A stretch of DNA of 64,000 nt, taken from contig NZ_JAZHOH010000001.1 in NCBI RefSeq assembly GCF_040419245.1, forward strand, positions 930,001 to 994,000, in the 5' to 3' direction. The notes beneath the pieces are model-generated. The model was not told the DNA's origin and did not search any database. It was given only the letters and a program-made list of their open reading frames with translations. This document shows positions 52,498 to 60,658 of the stretch, one piece after another (position 1 is the first letter of the stretch; every line of letters starts with the position of its first letter). The position numbers and the translations under genes were made by a program. This DNA is from Ewingella sp. CoE-038-23. Its GTDB lineage: Bacteria > Pseudomonadota > Gammaproteobacteria > Enterobacterales > Enterobacteriaceae.

Positions 52498-52929
52498 CTA
52501 GTTTTCGAGCTGATAGTCGAGGGTGATTTCGGCTTTCAGCAGCTTAGAAACCGGGCAACCGGCTTTGGCTTTCTGAATGATCTCGTCGAACTTCGCCTTA
52601 TCAATCCCCGGCAGCTTCACTTTGCTTTGCAGCGCGACTTTGCTAATCGCGAATCCGCCGTCCACTTTATCTAACGAGACGTTAGCCTCGGTATCAATGC
52701 TCTTGGCAACATGCCCAGCTTCTGTGAGCATCAAAGAGAGCGCCATAGAGAAGCAAGCCGCGTGCGCCGCGCCAATCAGCTCTTCCGGGTTAGTGCCGGG
52801 TTTACCTTCAAAGCGAGTGTTGAAGCCATAGGGTTGTTTATCCAGAGCGCCACTCTCCGTGGAGATAGTCCCTTTACCTTCCTTAATGTTACCTTCCCAG
52901 TGAGCCTGTCCTTTCTTGTGAATGGTCAT
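52498..52929 (-). CDS. osmC: OsmC peroxiredoxin
   Basis: Thiol-dependent organic hydroperoxide reductase (143 aa, as in E. coli). The two active cysteines lie in AAHAACFSMAL and KAGCPVSKLL. Start at 52929 (MTIHKKGQAHWEGN) with a GGAGG Shine-Dalgarno; a longer open frame adds eight residues without homology. Confidence 0.95.
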   Translation of the reverse strand: MTIHKKGQAHWEGNIKEGKGTISTESGALDKQPYGFNTRFEGKPGTNPEELIGAAHAACFSMALSLMLTEAGHVAKSIDTEANVSLDKVDGGFAISKVALQSKVKLPGIDKAKFDEIIQKAKAGCPVSKLLKAEITLDYQLEN

Positions 52930-53001
52930 GTTAATCCTCCGGTTTGTGAACATTGAGGATAAGTATAGTCATGAACTCGGAGGTTGAAGGGCTGAAGGGG
53001 A

Positions 53002-53358
53002 TTAAACAGATTTATCTGTGTGCATTGGGTCATACACCATGCGTGAGAGCATATCGTTAATCCATTGATTAACACTTTTGCCTGAAATCTCCGCGGCAAC
53101 ATTAATGGCTGAATGGACTTCAGGTGGGATGCGTAAACTGATTTTTCCGCTGGCTGGGCGCTGTGGTGACCTGCCTTGTTCAGCGCAATAGCTGAGATAG
53201 TCATCGACAGCTTCCTCAAAAGCATTTCGCAAATCAGTCACATTATCGGCATGAAAGCCTATGACGTCCCTAATGCCAGCGATATGCCCGATCAGGCATT
53301 GGTCTTCTTCGCTGTATTCAATTTTTGCCGCATAACCCTGATAAATCATGGTACTCAT
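53002..53358 (-). CDS. hicB: HicB family antitoxin
   Basis: 118 residues. The N-terminal HicB fold (YSEEDQCLIGHIAGIRDVIGFHADN) is followed by a ribbon-helix-helix DNA-binding C-terminus (SGKISLRIPPEVHSAINVAAE). It should neutralise HicA and repress the operon. Its start overlaps the hicA stop by 4 bases. Confidence 0.88.
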   Translation of the reverse strand: MSTMIYQGYAAKIEYSEEDQCLIGHIAGIRDVIGFHADNVTDLRNAFEEAVDDYLSYCAEQGRSPQRPASGKISLRIPPEVHSAINVAAEISGKSVNQWINDMLSRMVYDPMHTDKSV

Positions 53359-53612
53359 GGAATGACTCCTATTGTTTCAAGAAAGATTCTGGCACTTCTG
53401 ACTTGATAAACTTTTGCCTCTTTCTCTGGATGGGGACGATGAAATGAGGCAACCACTCGCTGAATTTCAAACCTCACTCGCGATCCTTTCCCTTCTGTAA
53501 CGAGTGCGCCAAGCGCAACAAATAAATTCTCGATCTTACGCCATTCCAGCGTGCGAGATGTTGGTGTGGAAAAGATGATATTCAATGTCTTTAGATGGTT
53601 AGCGTTCAACAT
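53355..53612 (-). CDS. hicA: HicA family mRNA interferase toxin
   Basis: 85-residue toxin with the dsRBD-like fold (TLEWRKIENLFVALGALVTEGKGSRVRFEI). The catalytic His region appears as ASFHRPHPEKEA rather than the classical GSH motif. Cleaves mRNA when free of HicB. Encoded first, before the antitoxin, as usual for hicAB. Confidence 0.85.
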   Translation of the reverse strand: MLNANHLKTLNIIFSTPTSRTLEWRKIENLFVALGALVTEGKGSRVRFEIQRVVASFHRPHPEKEAKVYQVRSARIFLETIGVIP

Positions 53613-53659
53613 GCTGGTGCCCTAAATCCTTTTAGTTGCAATGCGCCATGTTGGCTTAA

Positions 53660-53679
53660 TGATATCATTTTTTGATATC
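53660..53679. promoter_or_regulatory. Repeated TGATATC motif upstream of hicA
   Basis: TGATATCA (perfect palindrome, 53660-53667) and a second TGATATC (53673-53679) lie in tandem about 48-67 bases before the hicA start. They are candidate HicB operators. Confidence 0.5.
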
Positions 53680-53850
53680 GCCTGCGGCATTTGAGTTGAA
53701 TTATTAATCAATAACAATATTCAAGGATTAGAGACCAATCTCGGCGCTACATAAAGTCATTGGCTTAATTTTCAAAAAATTACATGCTTATTTGCGAGAC
53801 ATTTTCCAACCATTTTCTGATTTTTTTCCAACACCCGTCCTAAAAACAAA

Positions 53851-53872
53851 AAAGCAGCCCGCAGGCTGCTTT
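53851..53872 (-). terminator. Terminator of the DUF3313 gene
   Basis: AAAGCAGCC and GGCTGCTTT pair around a 4-base loop. Read on the minus strand it is followed by a T-rich tail. Confidence 0.85.
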
Positions 53873-53891
53873 TTCACTTCCACTCGAACAC

Positions 53892-54563
53892 TTACTTTTG
53901 CGGGGCTGGGTTGAACTGCACGGCGTCGGTCGCCAGGCTGTCTACCACGCCTTTCAGGTCGTTCAGGGTCACTTTTTGGCTGTCGTTAGAGACTTGTTTA
54001 CCCAGGCCTTTACGCACCACTTTCATCACGACTTTACCGGTGCTGGCGTCGATCAGCTCAGCTTCGAAATAGAGTTCGGTATCGCGGGTGCGGTGGCCAC
54101 TGGCGGTTTCTGCGCCAGCAACAACTAACGCCACTGGGATCACTTCATAGAACTGCAAACCCTCTGCCGCAGTGCTCACCCCGGTGATGGCACCTTTAAA
54201 GATTAAGGTGCGAGGACCAGCGTGGTCGGTCAGCGGAAGACGCTGCGCGATAGACGATTTCAGACGGTTATTGGTGTAATCCAGCACGCCATCCAAGGTC
54301 TGTTTGTCGATTTGCGCATTTGGCTGAGGCTGCGGGTAGAAGGTGATTGGCTGGTAGAGAACATGTGAATAGTTAGAAGCGTTGAAGGACGGATCAACCC
54401 AGCGTAATACCGTTTTTCCGGACGGTGTTTTGGTCTCTTTTAAACCAGAATAATCGCCGAGGAAGCCAGAATATTTATCCGATTTAGTGATCTGACTTGT
54501 ACACCCTGCAAGCAATACTGCACCGGCAATGAGCGCAGCTTGCAAAATCTTCGTTTTTTTCAT
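53892..54563 (-). CDS. DUF3313 lipoprotein
   Basis: 223 residues with a lipoprotein signal (lipobox LLAGC, Cys21) and the DUF3313 domain (YSGFLGDYSGLKETK, LRWVDPSFNASNYSHVLYQPI, TRDTELYFEAELIDASTGKVV). Function unknown. It stands alone between the hicAB pair and a long intergenic region. Confidence 0.85.
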   Translation of the reverse strand: MKKTKILQAALIAGAVLLAGCTSQITKSDKYSGFLGDYSGLKETKTPSGKTVLRWVDPSFNASNYSHVLYQPITFYPQPQPNAQIDKQTLDGVLDYTNNRLKSSIAQRLPLTDHAGPRTLIFKGAITGVSTAAEGLQFYEVIPVALVVAGAETASGHRTRDTELYFEAELIDASTGKVVMKVVRKGLGKQVSNDSQKVTLNDLKGVVDSLATDAVQFNPAPQK

Positions 54564-55127
54564 TGGAGGAGCCTTAAGTGTGTAAGTGGCGTGTCAAATT
54601 ATGTATAGCACTAAAAGCAAATTTCACCGTGCGATAATCATCAAAAACGGCGTGAAAGCAGAATAGCAAAATAAAAGTCTATGCTATCAACAACAACAAG
54701 ATTTTTTGACGTAGAGGGGTAAAAAATTACGGTTGCCCTGAGACAGCTAAAAAATGCGCATCAAACAAGAAAAATTTGCTGATTTATTTCACGCTATAAA
54801 ATAAATAAAAACAAATAACTACTTGTATTTATTGATTTAATTTTTTGTGTAAATCAATATTTAGCACGAAATGAACCACATCAACATATTATCCCTGCAT
54901 ATCGTGTTGTATCATGCCGACGTTTCTTTACATATCGGCTACTTTTATAACAATGATGCGCATAAAAAATAATCCTCTCCGCATCATACAAGCCGGTAGA
55001 TAACACCGCGTACAACCATTGAATTGTGCACTTTACTCACCCGTTAGGGTGACAGCGCGTTGATGAAGGGCGCAGCCCACGGATGTCCGTTCATCCGCCA
55101 TCCCGCTGTTTTTTAGGAGAAAATGCA
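54564..55127. other. Long AT-rich intergenic region and structured leader of the dehydrogenase operon
   Basis: No credible gene. The left two-thirds is AT-rich and should hold promoters for the DUF3313 gene (minus) and the dehydrogenase operon (plus). ATGATGCG (54953-54960) and CGCATCAT (54980-54987) form an inverted repeat. Near the 3' end a possible mRNA leader has hairpin TCACCC-GTTA-GGGTGA (55037-55052), and GATGAA/TTCATC pairing around 55062-55095. AGGAG is at 55115-55119. Confidence 0.6.
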
Positions 55128-55637
55128 ATGTCTGATACCCCTTCGAAGACGCTTCGCGTCAGCGGCGTTTCACGTCGTCGCTTATTGGGTTATATCGGCG
55201 TCGGACTGGCCAGCAGCCTGATGATGCCCGTTCCGCTTAAAGCTTTTGCCGCTGACGGCGAACTTTCGCCAGTTGATGTCGACAAGTTCTTACGTATTTC
55301 CCGCGCGCTGACCGGCAAAAAGCACCTCAACCCGGTAATTGGCCAACGTCTGTATGCGGCGATTTTACAGCGCAAACCTGACATCGCCGCGCAGTTGGAC
55401 TCACTGCAAACACTGCCTGCCGGGGCGCCGTCGAGCTGGGCTCAGCCACAGCAAGACGCCGCGCGCATTATCCTGCAAGGCTGGTATTTGGGGCAGGTGG
55501 GCGAAGGGCAAGACATTGCAGTCGTGACTTATGAAAAAGCGCTGATGTTTGAGGCGGTCTCCGATGTGCTGGTGATCCGCTCTTACTGTACCAATCGTCC
55601 TGGCTACTGGGCTGCCAAGCCCGATGTCGCGCTTTAA
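55128..55637 (+). CDS. Gluconate 2-dehydrogenase small (gamma) subunit
   Basis: 169 residues with a twin-arginine signal (SRRRLLGYIGVGLASS, then cleavage near AFA), so it is exported folded, most likely carrying the flavoprotein subunit with it. The body fits gluconate 2-dehydrogenase subunit 3 (FLRISRALTGKKHLNPVIG, CTNRPGYWAAKP). ATG 55128 has TAGGAGAAAATGCA before it. First gene of the three-gene operon. Confidence 0.9.
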   Translation: MSDTPSKTLRVSGVSRRRLLGYIGVGLASSLMMPVPLKAFAADGELSPVDVDKFLRISRALTGKKHLNPVIGQRLYAAILQRKPDIAAQLDSLQTLPAGAPSSWAQPQQDAARIILQGWYLGQVGEGQDIAVVTYEKALMFEAVSDVLVIRSYCTNRPGYWAAKPDVAL

Positions 55638-55653
55638 TTAAGGAAAAAAGAAC

Positions 55654-57261
55654 ATGGCTGACACATTAAAAGCTGACGTCGTTGTCATTGGCTCAGGCGT
55701 TGCCGGTGGTCTGGTGGCAAACGAACTGGCGAAAGCCGGGAAAAACGTCTTAATTTTGGAAGCAGGCCCGCGCCTGTCTCGCTGGGAAATTGTCGAGAAT
55801 TTCCGCAATCAGGCCGACAAGTCGGACAACATGAAGCCGTATCCGTCTACCGACTACGCGCCACATCCTGAAGCGAATCCAAGCAATAACTATCTGATTC
55901 AGAAGGGTGAGCACCCTTACGACGCGCAGTTTATCCGCGTGGTGGGTGGCACAACCTGGCACTGGGCGGCCTCCGCGTGGCGCTTCCTGCCGAACGACTT
56001 CAAGATTAAATCTCTCTACGGCGTTGGCCGCGACTGGCCGATGGAGTACGGCGAGTTGGAGAAATGGTACTTCCGCGCCGAGCAAGAGCTGGGCGTGTGG
56101 GGGCCGAACAATGAAGAGCTGGGTTCGCCGCGCAGTGCGCCATACCCAATGGAACCTCTGCCGCTCTCTTATAACGAACAGCGCCTGAAAACCGTGCTCA
56201 ACAACAACGGTTACTACGTAGTGACCGAGCCTGTGGCGCGTAACAGCCGCCCTTACGATGGCCGCCCGACCTGCTGTGGTAACAACAACTGCATGCCGAT
56301 TTGCCCGATTGGCGCGATGTACAACGGCATCACCCACGTTGAGAAAGCCGAGAAAAACGGCGCAGTTCTGCGTCCTGAATCCGTGGTGTACAAGCTGGAA
56401 GTCAATGACAAGCAGGAGATCACCGCCGCGCTGTTCAAAGACCCGCAGGGCAATGAGCATCGTGCTGAAGCGAAATACTTCGTGTTGGCGGCGAACGGCA
56501 TCGAAATCCCTAAACTGATGCTGATGTCCACCAATGACAAGAACCCGAACGGCGTGGGTAACAGTTCTGACCAAGTGGGCCGCAACCTTATGGACCACCC
56601 GGGCGTCGGCGTTGAGTTTTACGCCAACGAGCCGCTGTGGCCGGGGCGCGGGCCGCAGGAGATGACCTCCATGGTGGGCTTCCGCGACGGTGACTTCCGC
56701 AAAGAGTACGCCGCGAAGAAAATCCACCTGTCGAACGTCTCCCGCACCGATCAGGAAGCAGGGCGTCTGCTGAGCCAAAAGGGCGAGCTGATCCTTGGGC
56801 CAGACCTCGACAAGCGTATTCGCGATCGTTCTTCGCGCTACGTGCGTTTCGACAGCTTCCACGAGATCCTGCCGCACGCGGAAAACCGCATCATTCCGAG
56901 TGCCACTGAGAAAGACAAACTGGGCATTCCGAAGCCGGAGTTCTACTACGCGATGGACGACTATGTGCGTAAAAGTGCTGAGCACACCTACAAAGTCTAT
57001 GCCGATGCTGCGCGCCTGATGGGCGGCACCGACATCACTTACTTCAAGGACTTCGCCAACAATAACCACATTACCGGCACCACTATCATGGGCCACGACC
57101 CGAAAGACTCGGTGGTGGATACCGACTGTCGCACCCATGACCATAAGAACCTGTTTATCGCCAGCAGCGCGGTCATGCCGACCGTCGGCTCGGTAAACTG
57201 TACCTTGACCATTGCGGCGCTCTCGCTGCGGATTGCAGAAACATTAAAGGCGGAGGTGTAA
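55654..57261 (+). CDS. Gluconate 2-dehydrogenase flavoprotein subunit (GMC family)
   Basis: 535-residue FAD enzyme that oxidises gluconate (or a close sugar acid) in the periplasm. Dinucleotide motif GSGVAGGLVANELAKAGKNV near the N-terminus; GMC active-site region near NNHITGTTIMGHDPKDSVVD; Cys-rich CCGNNNCMPICPIGAMYNG could hold a cluster. It lacks its own signal, consistent with piggy-back Tat export by the small subunit. 2-ketogluconate dehydrogenase is the main alternative. Its stop overlaps the next start (TAATG). Confidence 0.9.
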   Translation: MADTLKADVVVIGSGVAGGLVANELAKAGKNVLILEAGPRLSRWEIVENFRNQADKSDNMKPYPSTDYAPHPEANPSNNYLIQKGEHPYDAQFIRVVGGTTWHWAASAWRFLPNDFKIKSLYGVGRDWPMEYGELEKWYFRAEQELGVWGPNNEELGSPRSAPYPMEPLPLSYNEQRLKTVLNNNGYYVVTEPVARNSRPYDGRPTCCGNNNCMPICPIGAMYNGITHVEKAEKNGAVLRPESVVYKLEVNDKQEITAALFKDPQGNEHRAEAKYFVLAANGIEIPKLMLMSTNDKNPNGVGNSSDQVGRNLMDHPGVGVEFYANEPLWPGRGPQEMTSMVGFRDGDFRKEYAAKKIHLSNVSRTDQEAGRLLSQKGELILGPDLDKRIRDRSSRYVRFDSFHEILPHAENRIIPSATEKDKLGIPKPEFYYAMDDYVRKSAEHTYKVYADAARLMGGTDITYFKDFANNNHITGTTIMGHDPKDSVVDTDCRTHDHKNLFIASSAVMPTVGSVNCTLTIAALSLRIAETLKAEV

Positions 57262-58526
57262 TGATGAAAAAGTTAACCCTTAGCCTGATGGCAGCTGTAG
57301 GTTTGTTCAGTCTGACAGCGCAGGCCGAAGAGTCTGGCGTGGACCTGATTAAACGCGGTGAATACCTGACGCAGGCCGCGGACTGTGTGGCCTGTCACAC
57401 CACCAAAGACGGTAAACCTTTTGCCGGTGGCTTAGCCTTTAAAACCCCTATGGGTACCCTATATTCGCCAAATATCACGGCGGATAAAGAGACGGGCATC
57501 GGCACATGGAGCGACGAAGACTTCCTGCGCGCGGTCCACGAAGGTAAGAACAAAGAGGGGCAGCACCTGTATCCGGCCTTCCCGTACACCTCTTACACGC
57601 TGTTGAAAGATGACGACGTGAAAGCCATTAAGGCCTACTTGTTCAGCCTGCCGCCGGTGCATCAGCAAAATCGTGAAAACGAGATGCCGTTCCCGTTCAA
57701 CCAGCGCTGGGGCATGTGGTTCTGGAATCTGGTGAACTTCGACAGCAAGCGTTTTGAGCCAGACACCGCGCAGTCTGCCGAGTGGAATCAGGGTAAATAT
57801 CTGGTCGAAGGCTTAGGTCACTGCGGCGAGTGCCACACCCCGCGTAACATCACCATGGGGATGAAAGACGGCAAGCCTTACGCCGGAACCGAGGTTGACG
57901 GCTGGACCGCGTTCAACATCTCTTCCGACAAAAACGCCGGGATTGGTAGCTGGAGCAAAGGCGACATCGTGCAGTATCTACGTTCTGGTCACGTCAGTGG
58001 CAAAGCGCAGGCCGCAGGCCCGATGGCGGAAGTTATCGAGAACAGTACTCGTCATCTGACCGATGCCGACCTGAACGCGATGGCGACTTACATCCAGACG
58101 CTGAAGCCGCAGGCGGATTCATCCGTCACCAAGAGCCGTTCTGATTGGGGCCATGAGAGCACCAGCGTAGACAACCTGCGCGGCGTGCCATTCAAAGCCA
58201 GTCAGGAAACCGACGGCGCGCGCCTGTTCCTCGGCAACTGCGCAAGCTGCCACAGCTTCGGCGGTCAGGGCAGCCAAGACGGCTATTACCCATCGCTGAT
58301 GAAAAACAGCGTAGTAGGTGCCCAGACGCCAAACAACTTGGTCAACGTTATCCTGCACGGCGTATCGCGCAAAACTAACGACGGCGACGTGTTTATGCCG
58401 GGCTTTGCTGACACCCTGAGTGACAAGCAGATCGCCACGCTGAGCACTTATATGTTTAAAGAGTTTGGTGCTCAGCCAGCGTTAAATGTGAAAGATAAAG
58501 ATGTGAAGGATTTGCGCGGGGAGTGA
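57261..58526 (+). CDS. Tri-heme cytochrome c subunit of gluconate dehydrogenase
   Basis: 421 residues with a Sec signal (LSLMAAVGLFSLTAQAEE). Three c-type heme sites: CVACH, CGECH and CASCH, each followed at distance by a likely Met ligand. It passes electrons from the FAD subunit to membrane ubiquinone. A second ATG three bases on is equally good. Ends just before a strong terminator. Confidence 0.93.
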   Translation: MMKKLTLSLMAAVGLFSLTAQAEESGVDLIKRGEYLTQAADCVACHTTKDGKPFAGGLAFKTPMGTLYSPNITADKETGIGTWSDEDFLRAVHEGKNKEGQHLYPAFPYTSYTLLKDDDVKAIKAYLFSLPPVHQQNRENEMPFPFNQRWGMWFWNLVNFDSKRFEPDTAQSAEWNQGKYLVEGLGHCGECHTPRNITMGMKDGKPYAGTEVDGWTAFNISSDKNAGIGSWSKGDIVQYLRSGHVSGKAQAAGPMAEVIENSTRHLTDADLNAMATYIQTLKPQADSSVTKSRSDWGHESTSVDNLRGVPFKASQETDGARLFLGNCASCHSFGGQGSQDGYYPSLMKNSVVGAQTPNNLVNVILHGVSRKTNDGDVFMPGFADTLSDKQIATLSTYMFKEFGAQPALNVKDKDVKDLRGE

Positions 58527-58553
58527 TCCCCGGCTGATCATCACTGCCCAGTG

Positions 58554-58605
58554 AAGGGGGGAGTGGGGTAAACGTTGCGGCGTTTAATCCCGCTTTCCCC
58601 TTTTT
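58554..58605 (+). terminator. Strong terminator of the dehydrogenase operon
   Basis: A stem of about 20 pairs with one bulge: AAGGGGGGAG plus TGGGGTAAACG against CGTTTA-A-TCCCG and CTTTCCCCTT, loop TTGCGG, then a T-run (58601-58605). Confidence 0.85.
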
Positions 58606-58612
58606 CTATTGC

Positions 58613-59192
58613 ATCTTTAAATTCAAATTCAAATTCAAATTCAAGGTCGTGGGCGTCGGCCCACACCGACCAAGGGAGGCGTAAACGCGCCTCCCTTGGA
58701 ACCCTGCGTTTTTTCTGTTGTGAGATCGAGGCTGCGCAGGGTTGGAATGAACGTGTTTCAGCAGCCATTGTGATCGTCGCGAAGTGCCGCCGCTTAGGCG
58801 GTTCCCGAATTTCAGGCTTCGAGCCTTTGGTCTCGAACCATTCATTCGGCGTCACTTCTGAACGCGACCTACTGGCATTTACACCGAACCTTCCCATCCC
58901 CCTTCACAAACTCGAATTTGCCTGAAACGGCACGGTAGAGAAGCCCCAAAACCGCAGTCAAAAATGGCGCTGAGCAAGAGGTTCAAGACCTGAGGCTTGA
59001 ATCCCGCAGCGAAGGTACCGCCTAAGCGGCGACATTTTGCGGTGTATAACGGAAGTAGCTGAAACATGTTCGTTTCACGAGCGGAGCGCGCAGTAAAGAG
59101 CCGGGGATTCTCAAGGGGCGCGGCGATAGGCGCCCCTTGAGGCCGGTGTGGCGGCAGCGCACGGTTTTGAATTTGAATTTGAATTTAAAGAT
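58613..59192. repeat. Two diverged copies of a structured repeat in inverted orientation
   Basis: Left copy about 58613-58900, right copy about 58905-59192 on the other strand. Each starts with ATCTTTAAATTC and a run of the hexamer AAATTC (four copies left, 58619-58642; three right, 59169-59186). Then come, in the same order: a GC-rich stem-loop (left 58670-58699, right 59110-59141), the segment TGTTTCAGC, a CCGCC-GCTTA-GGCGG type hairpin (left 58787-58801, right 59018-59031), and TTCRAG-N8-CTYGAA (left 58818-58837, right 58982-59001). The stems differ in sequence yet stay paired. No transposase or direct target repeat was seen. Confidence 0.8.
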
Positions 59193-59213
59193 TTAGCCCG
59201 CCCGCCAAGGGCA

Positions 59214-59639
59214 TTATTTCTTCAAGAAATGAAAAAGATAATAATCCCCTTTTGGACTCTCGCCCTCGGCGACAATCTCCCATCCCTTGGCGAGATAAAA
59301 TCCGACGGAGTTTTTACTCTTGAGCAAACACTTCAGTGAACCAGTGCCGGTGAACATGGCTTCGCTGGCGTGGAGCAGGGCGCTGCCGACGCCGGTGCCT
59401 TTGTGGGCGGGGTCTACGAACAGGTTATGCAGGAAATTCTCTTGGGTGAAGATGGACGCAAAACCTAGCAACTTTCCTTGATGTTCGGCGACGATCACCG
59501 TTTCTCCAAGAATGGCGCGGTCGAAATCTTCGAGTTGAAAATCATCAGTGTCCATCCAAGTCCACGTATCCTTGCGTGACGCGAGGTACAGGGTGCGTAA
59601 AAAAGGGCGATCGGCTTCTTCATAAGGGCGTATCTGCAA
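59214..59639 (-). CDS. GNAT family N-acetyltransferase
   Basis: Acetyl-CoA dependent transferase of unknown substrate. The GNAT core is visible: LGFASIFTQENFLHNLFVDPAHKGTGVGSALL (motif A in part, with GTGVGSAL as the CoA loop) and NSVGFYLAKGWEIV (motif B). TTG at 59639 is preferred (141 aa), because GGAG lies 8 bases upstream and QIRPYEEADRPFL is the usual beginning. An upstream TTG at 59699 would add 20 residues and has no ribosome site. Confidence 0.85.
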   Translation of the reverse strand: MQIRPYEEADRPFLRTLYLASRKDTWTWMDTDDFQLEDFDRAILGETVIVAEHQGKLLGFASIFTQENFLHNLFVDPAHKGTGVGSALLHASEAMFTGTGSLKCLLKSKNSVGFYLAKGWEIVAEGESPKGDYYLFHFLKK

Positions 59640-59719
59640 GACATCTTCTCCATTGTTACCCGCTTCGACGATTCTAGGTTGATCTTCCAGACGTGCCAAC
59701 CAATAATGGCTTTCGTTGA

Positions 59720-59803
59720 CTCGGGGTGTCCTTCTTGTGAAAGAAAGGGCTGAGACCTTACCCGTATTACCTGATCTGGATTATGCCAGCGTAGGGAAGT
59801 CAG
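59720..59803 (+). promoter_or_regulatory. TPP riboswitch (THI element)
   Basis: The thi-box elements are in order: CGGGGTGTCC, AGGGCTGAGACC, ACCTGATCTGG, ATGCCAGCGTAGGGAA. It precedes thiM as in E. coli. Downstream, GGTATC/GATACC (59803-59820) encloses TCTCCC, which is complementary to GGGAGA (59840-59845) at the thiM ribosome site. That suggests translational control when TPP is bound. Confidence 0.96.
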
Positions 59804-59848
59804 GTATCTCTCCCGATACCGCCTTCTTTAGCGCCGGTTGGGAGAAAT

Positions 59849-60658
59849 ATGAACACTCGACCTTCCGTTTTTTCCGGCAACTCTGCTGCCGCTGCCCTCG
59901 AAAACCTGCGTCACGCTAAGCCGCTGGTTCACTGTCTGACTAATGATGTTGTGCAATCCTTTACGGCCAATGTGCTGCTGGCGTTGAATGCCTCCCCCGC
60001 GATGGTGGTGGACCCAACCGAAGCCGCGCAGTTCAGCGCCATTGCTGATGCGGTGCTGATTAACGTCGGGACGCTGACTCAGCCTCATGCCGACGCCATG
60101 CTGGCGGCGGTTAACTCGGCTAATCAAGCTGGGAAGCCTTGGGTGCTGGACCCGGTGGCCGTCGGCGGGCTGGGTCTGCGCACTGAGTTTTGCCGCCAGT
60201 TAATCAAACTTCATCCTGCCGCGATTCGTGGAAACGCCTCTGAGATCCGTGCGTTAAGTGGCTTAACCTCTACCGGGCGCGGCGTGGATAGCGGCGACGA
60301 CTCGCTCTCCGCGCTGCCCGCCGCCGAAGCCTTGGCTCGCGAAACCGGGGCTATCGTGGCGGTGACGGGGGAAGTTGATTATGTCACTGACGGCGCGCGT
60401 AGCCTTGCTGTGACAGGCGGCGACGCCCTGATGACCCGCATTGTCGGCACCGGCTGCGCGCTGTCGGCGGTGGTGGCGGCTTTTGTTTCCCTGCCCGGCG
60501 ATCTGCTGGATAACGTCGCGGCGGCTTGCCGGGTGATGTCGTGCGCGGGCGAAAGAGCTTGCCACGAGGCGCGCGGGCCGGGCAGCTTTACCCCGGCCTT
60601 CCTCGACAACCTGTGGCTGCTGAATGGCGAGATGCTGACGTCGGGGGAAGCAGTATGA
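59849..60658 (+). CDS. thiM: Hydroxyethylthiazole kinase
   Basis: Phosphorylates hydroxyethylthiazole in the thiamine salvage route (269 aa). Motifs [29 protein letters not shown] and the catalytic loop [13 protein letters not shown] are present. GGAG lies 4-8 bases before the ATG. Under TPP riboswitch control; overlaps thiD by 4 bases. Confidence 0.96.
   Translation: MNTRPSVFSGNSAAAALENLRHAKPLVHCLTNDVVQSFTANVLLALNASPAMVVDPTEAAQFSAIADAVLINVGTLTQPHADAMLAAVNSANQAGKPWVLDPVAVGGLGLRTEFCRQLIKLHPAAIRGNASEIRALSGLTSTGRGVDSGDDSLSALPAAEALARETGAIVAVTGEVDYVTDGARSLAVTGGDALMTRIVGTGCALSAVVAAFVSLPGDLLDNVAAACRVMSCAGERACHEARGPGSFTPAFLDNLWLLNGEMLTSGEAV

Noticed and set aside
55750..57144. Long minus-strand open frame of 464 codons opposite the GMC subunit
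   Set aside because: It is a codon-bias shadow of the GC-rich dehydrogenase gene; its translation is low in complexity and resembles no family.
58575..58925. 116-codon open frame on the plus strand with Asn-Ser repeats
   Set aside because: The repeat comes from translating the AAATTC hexamer tract. The frame starts inside the operon terminator hairpin and spans three stem-loops. It is better explained as part of the structured repeat.
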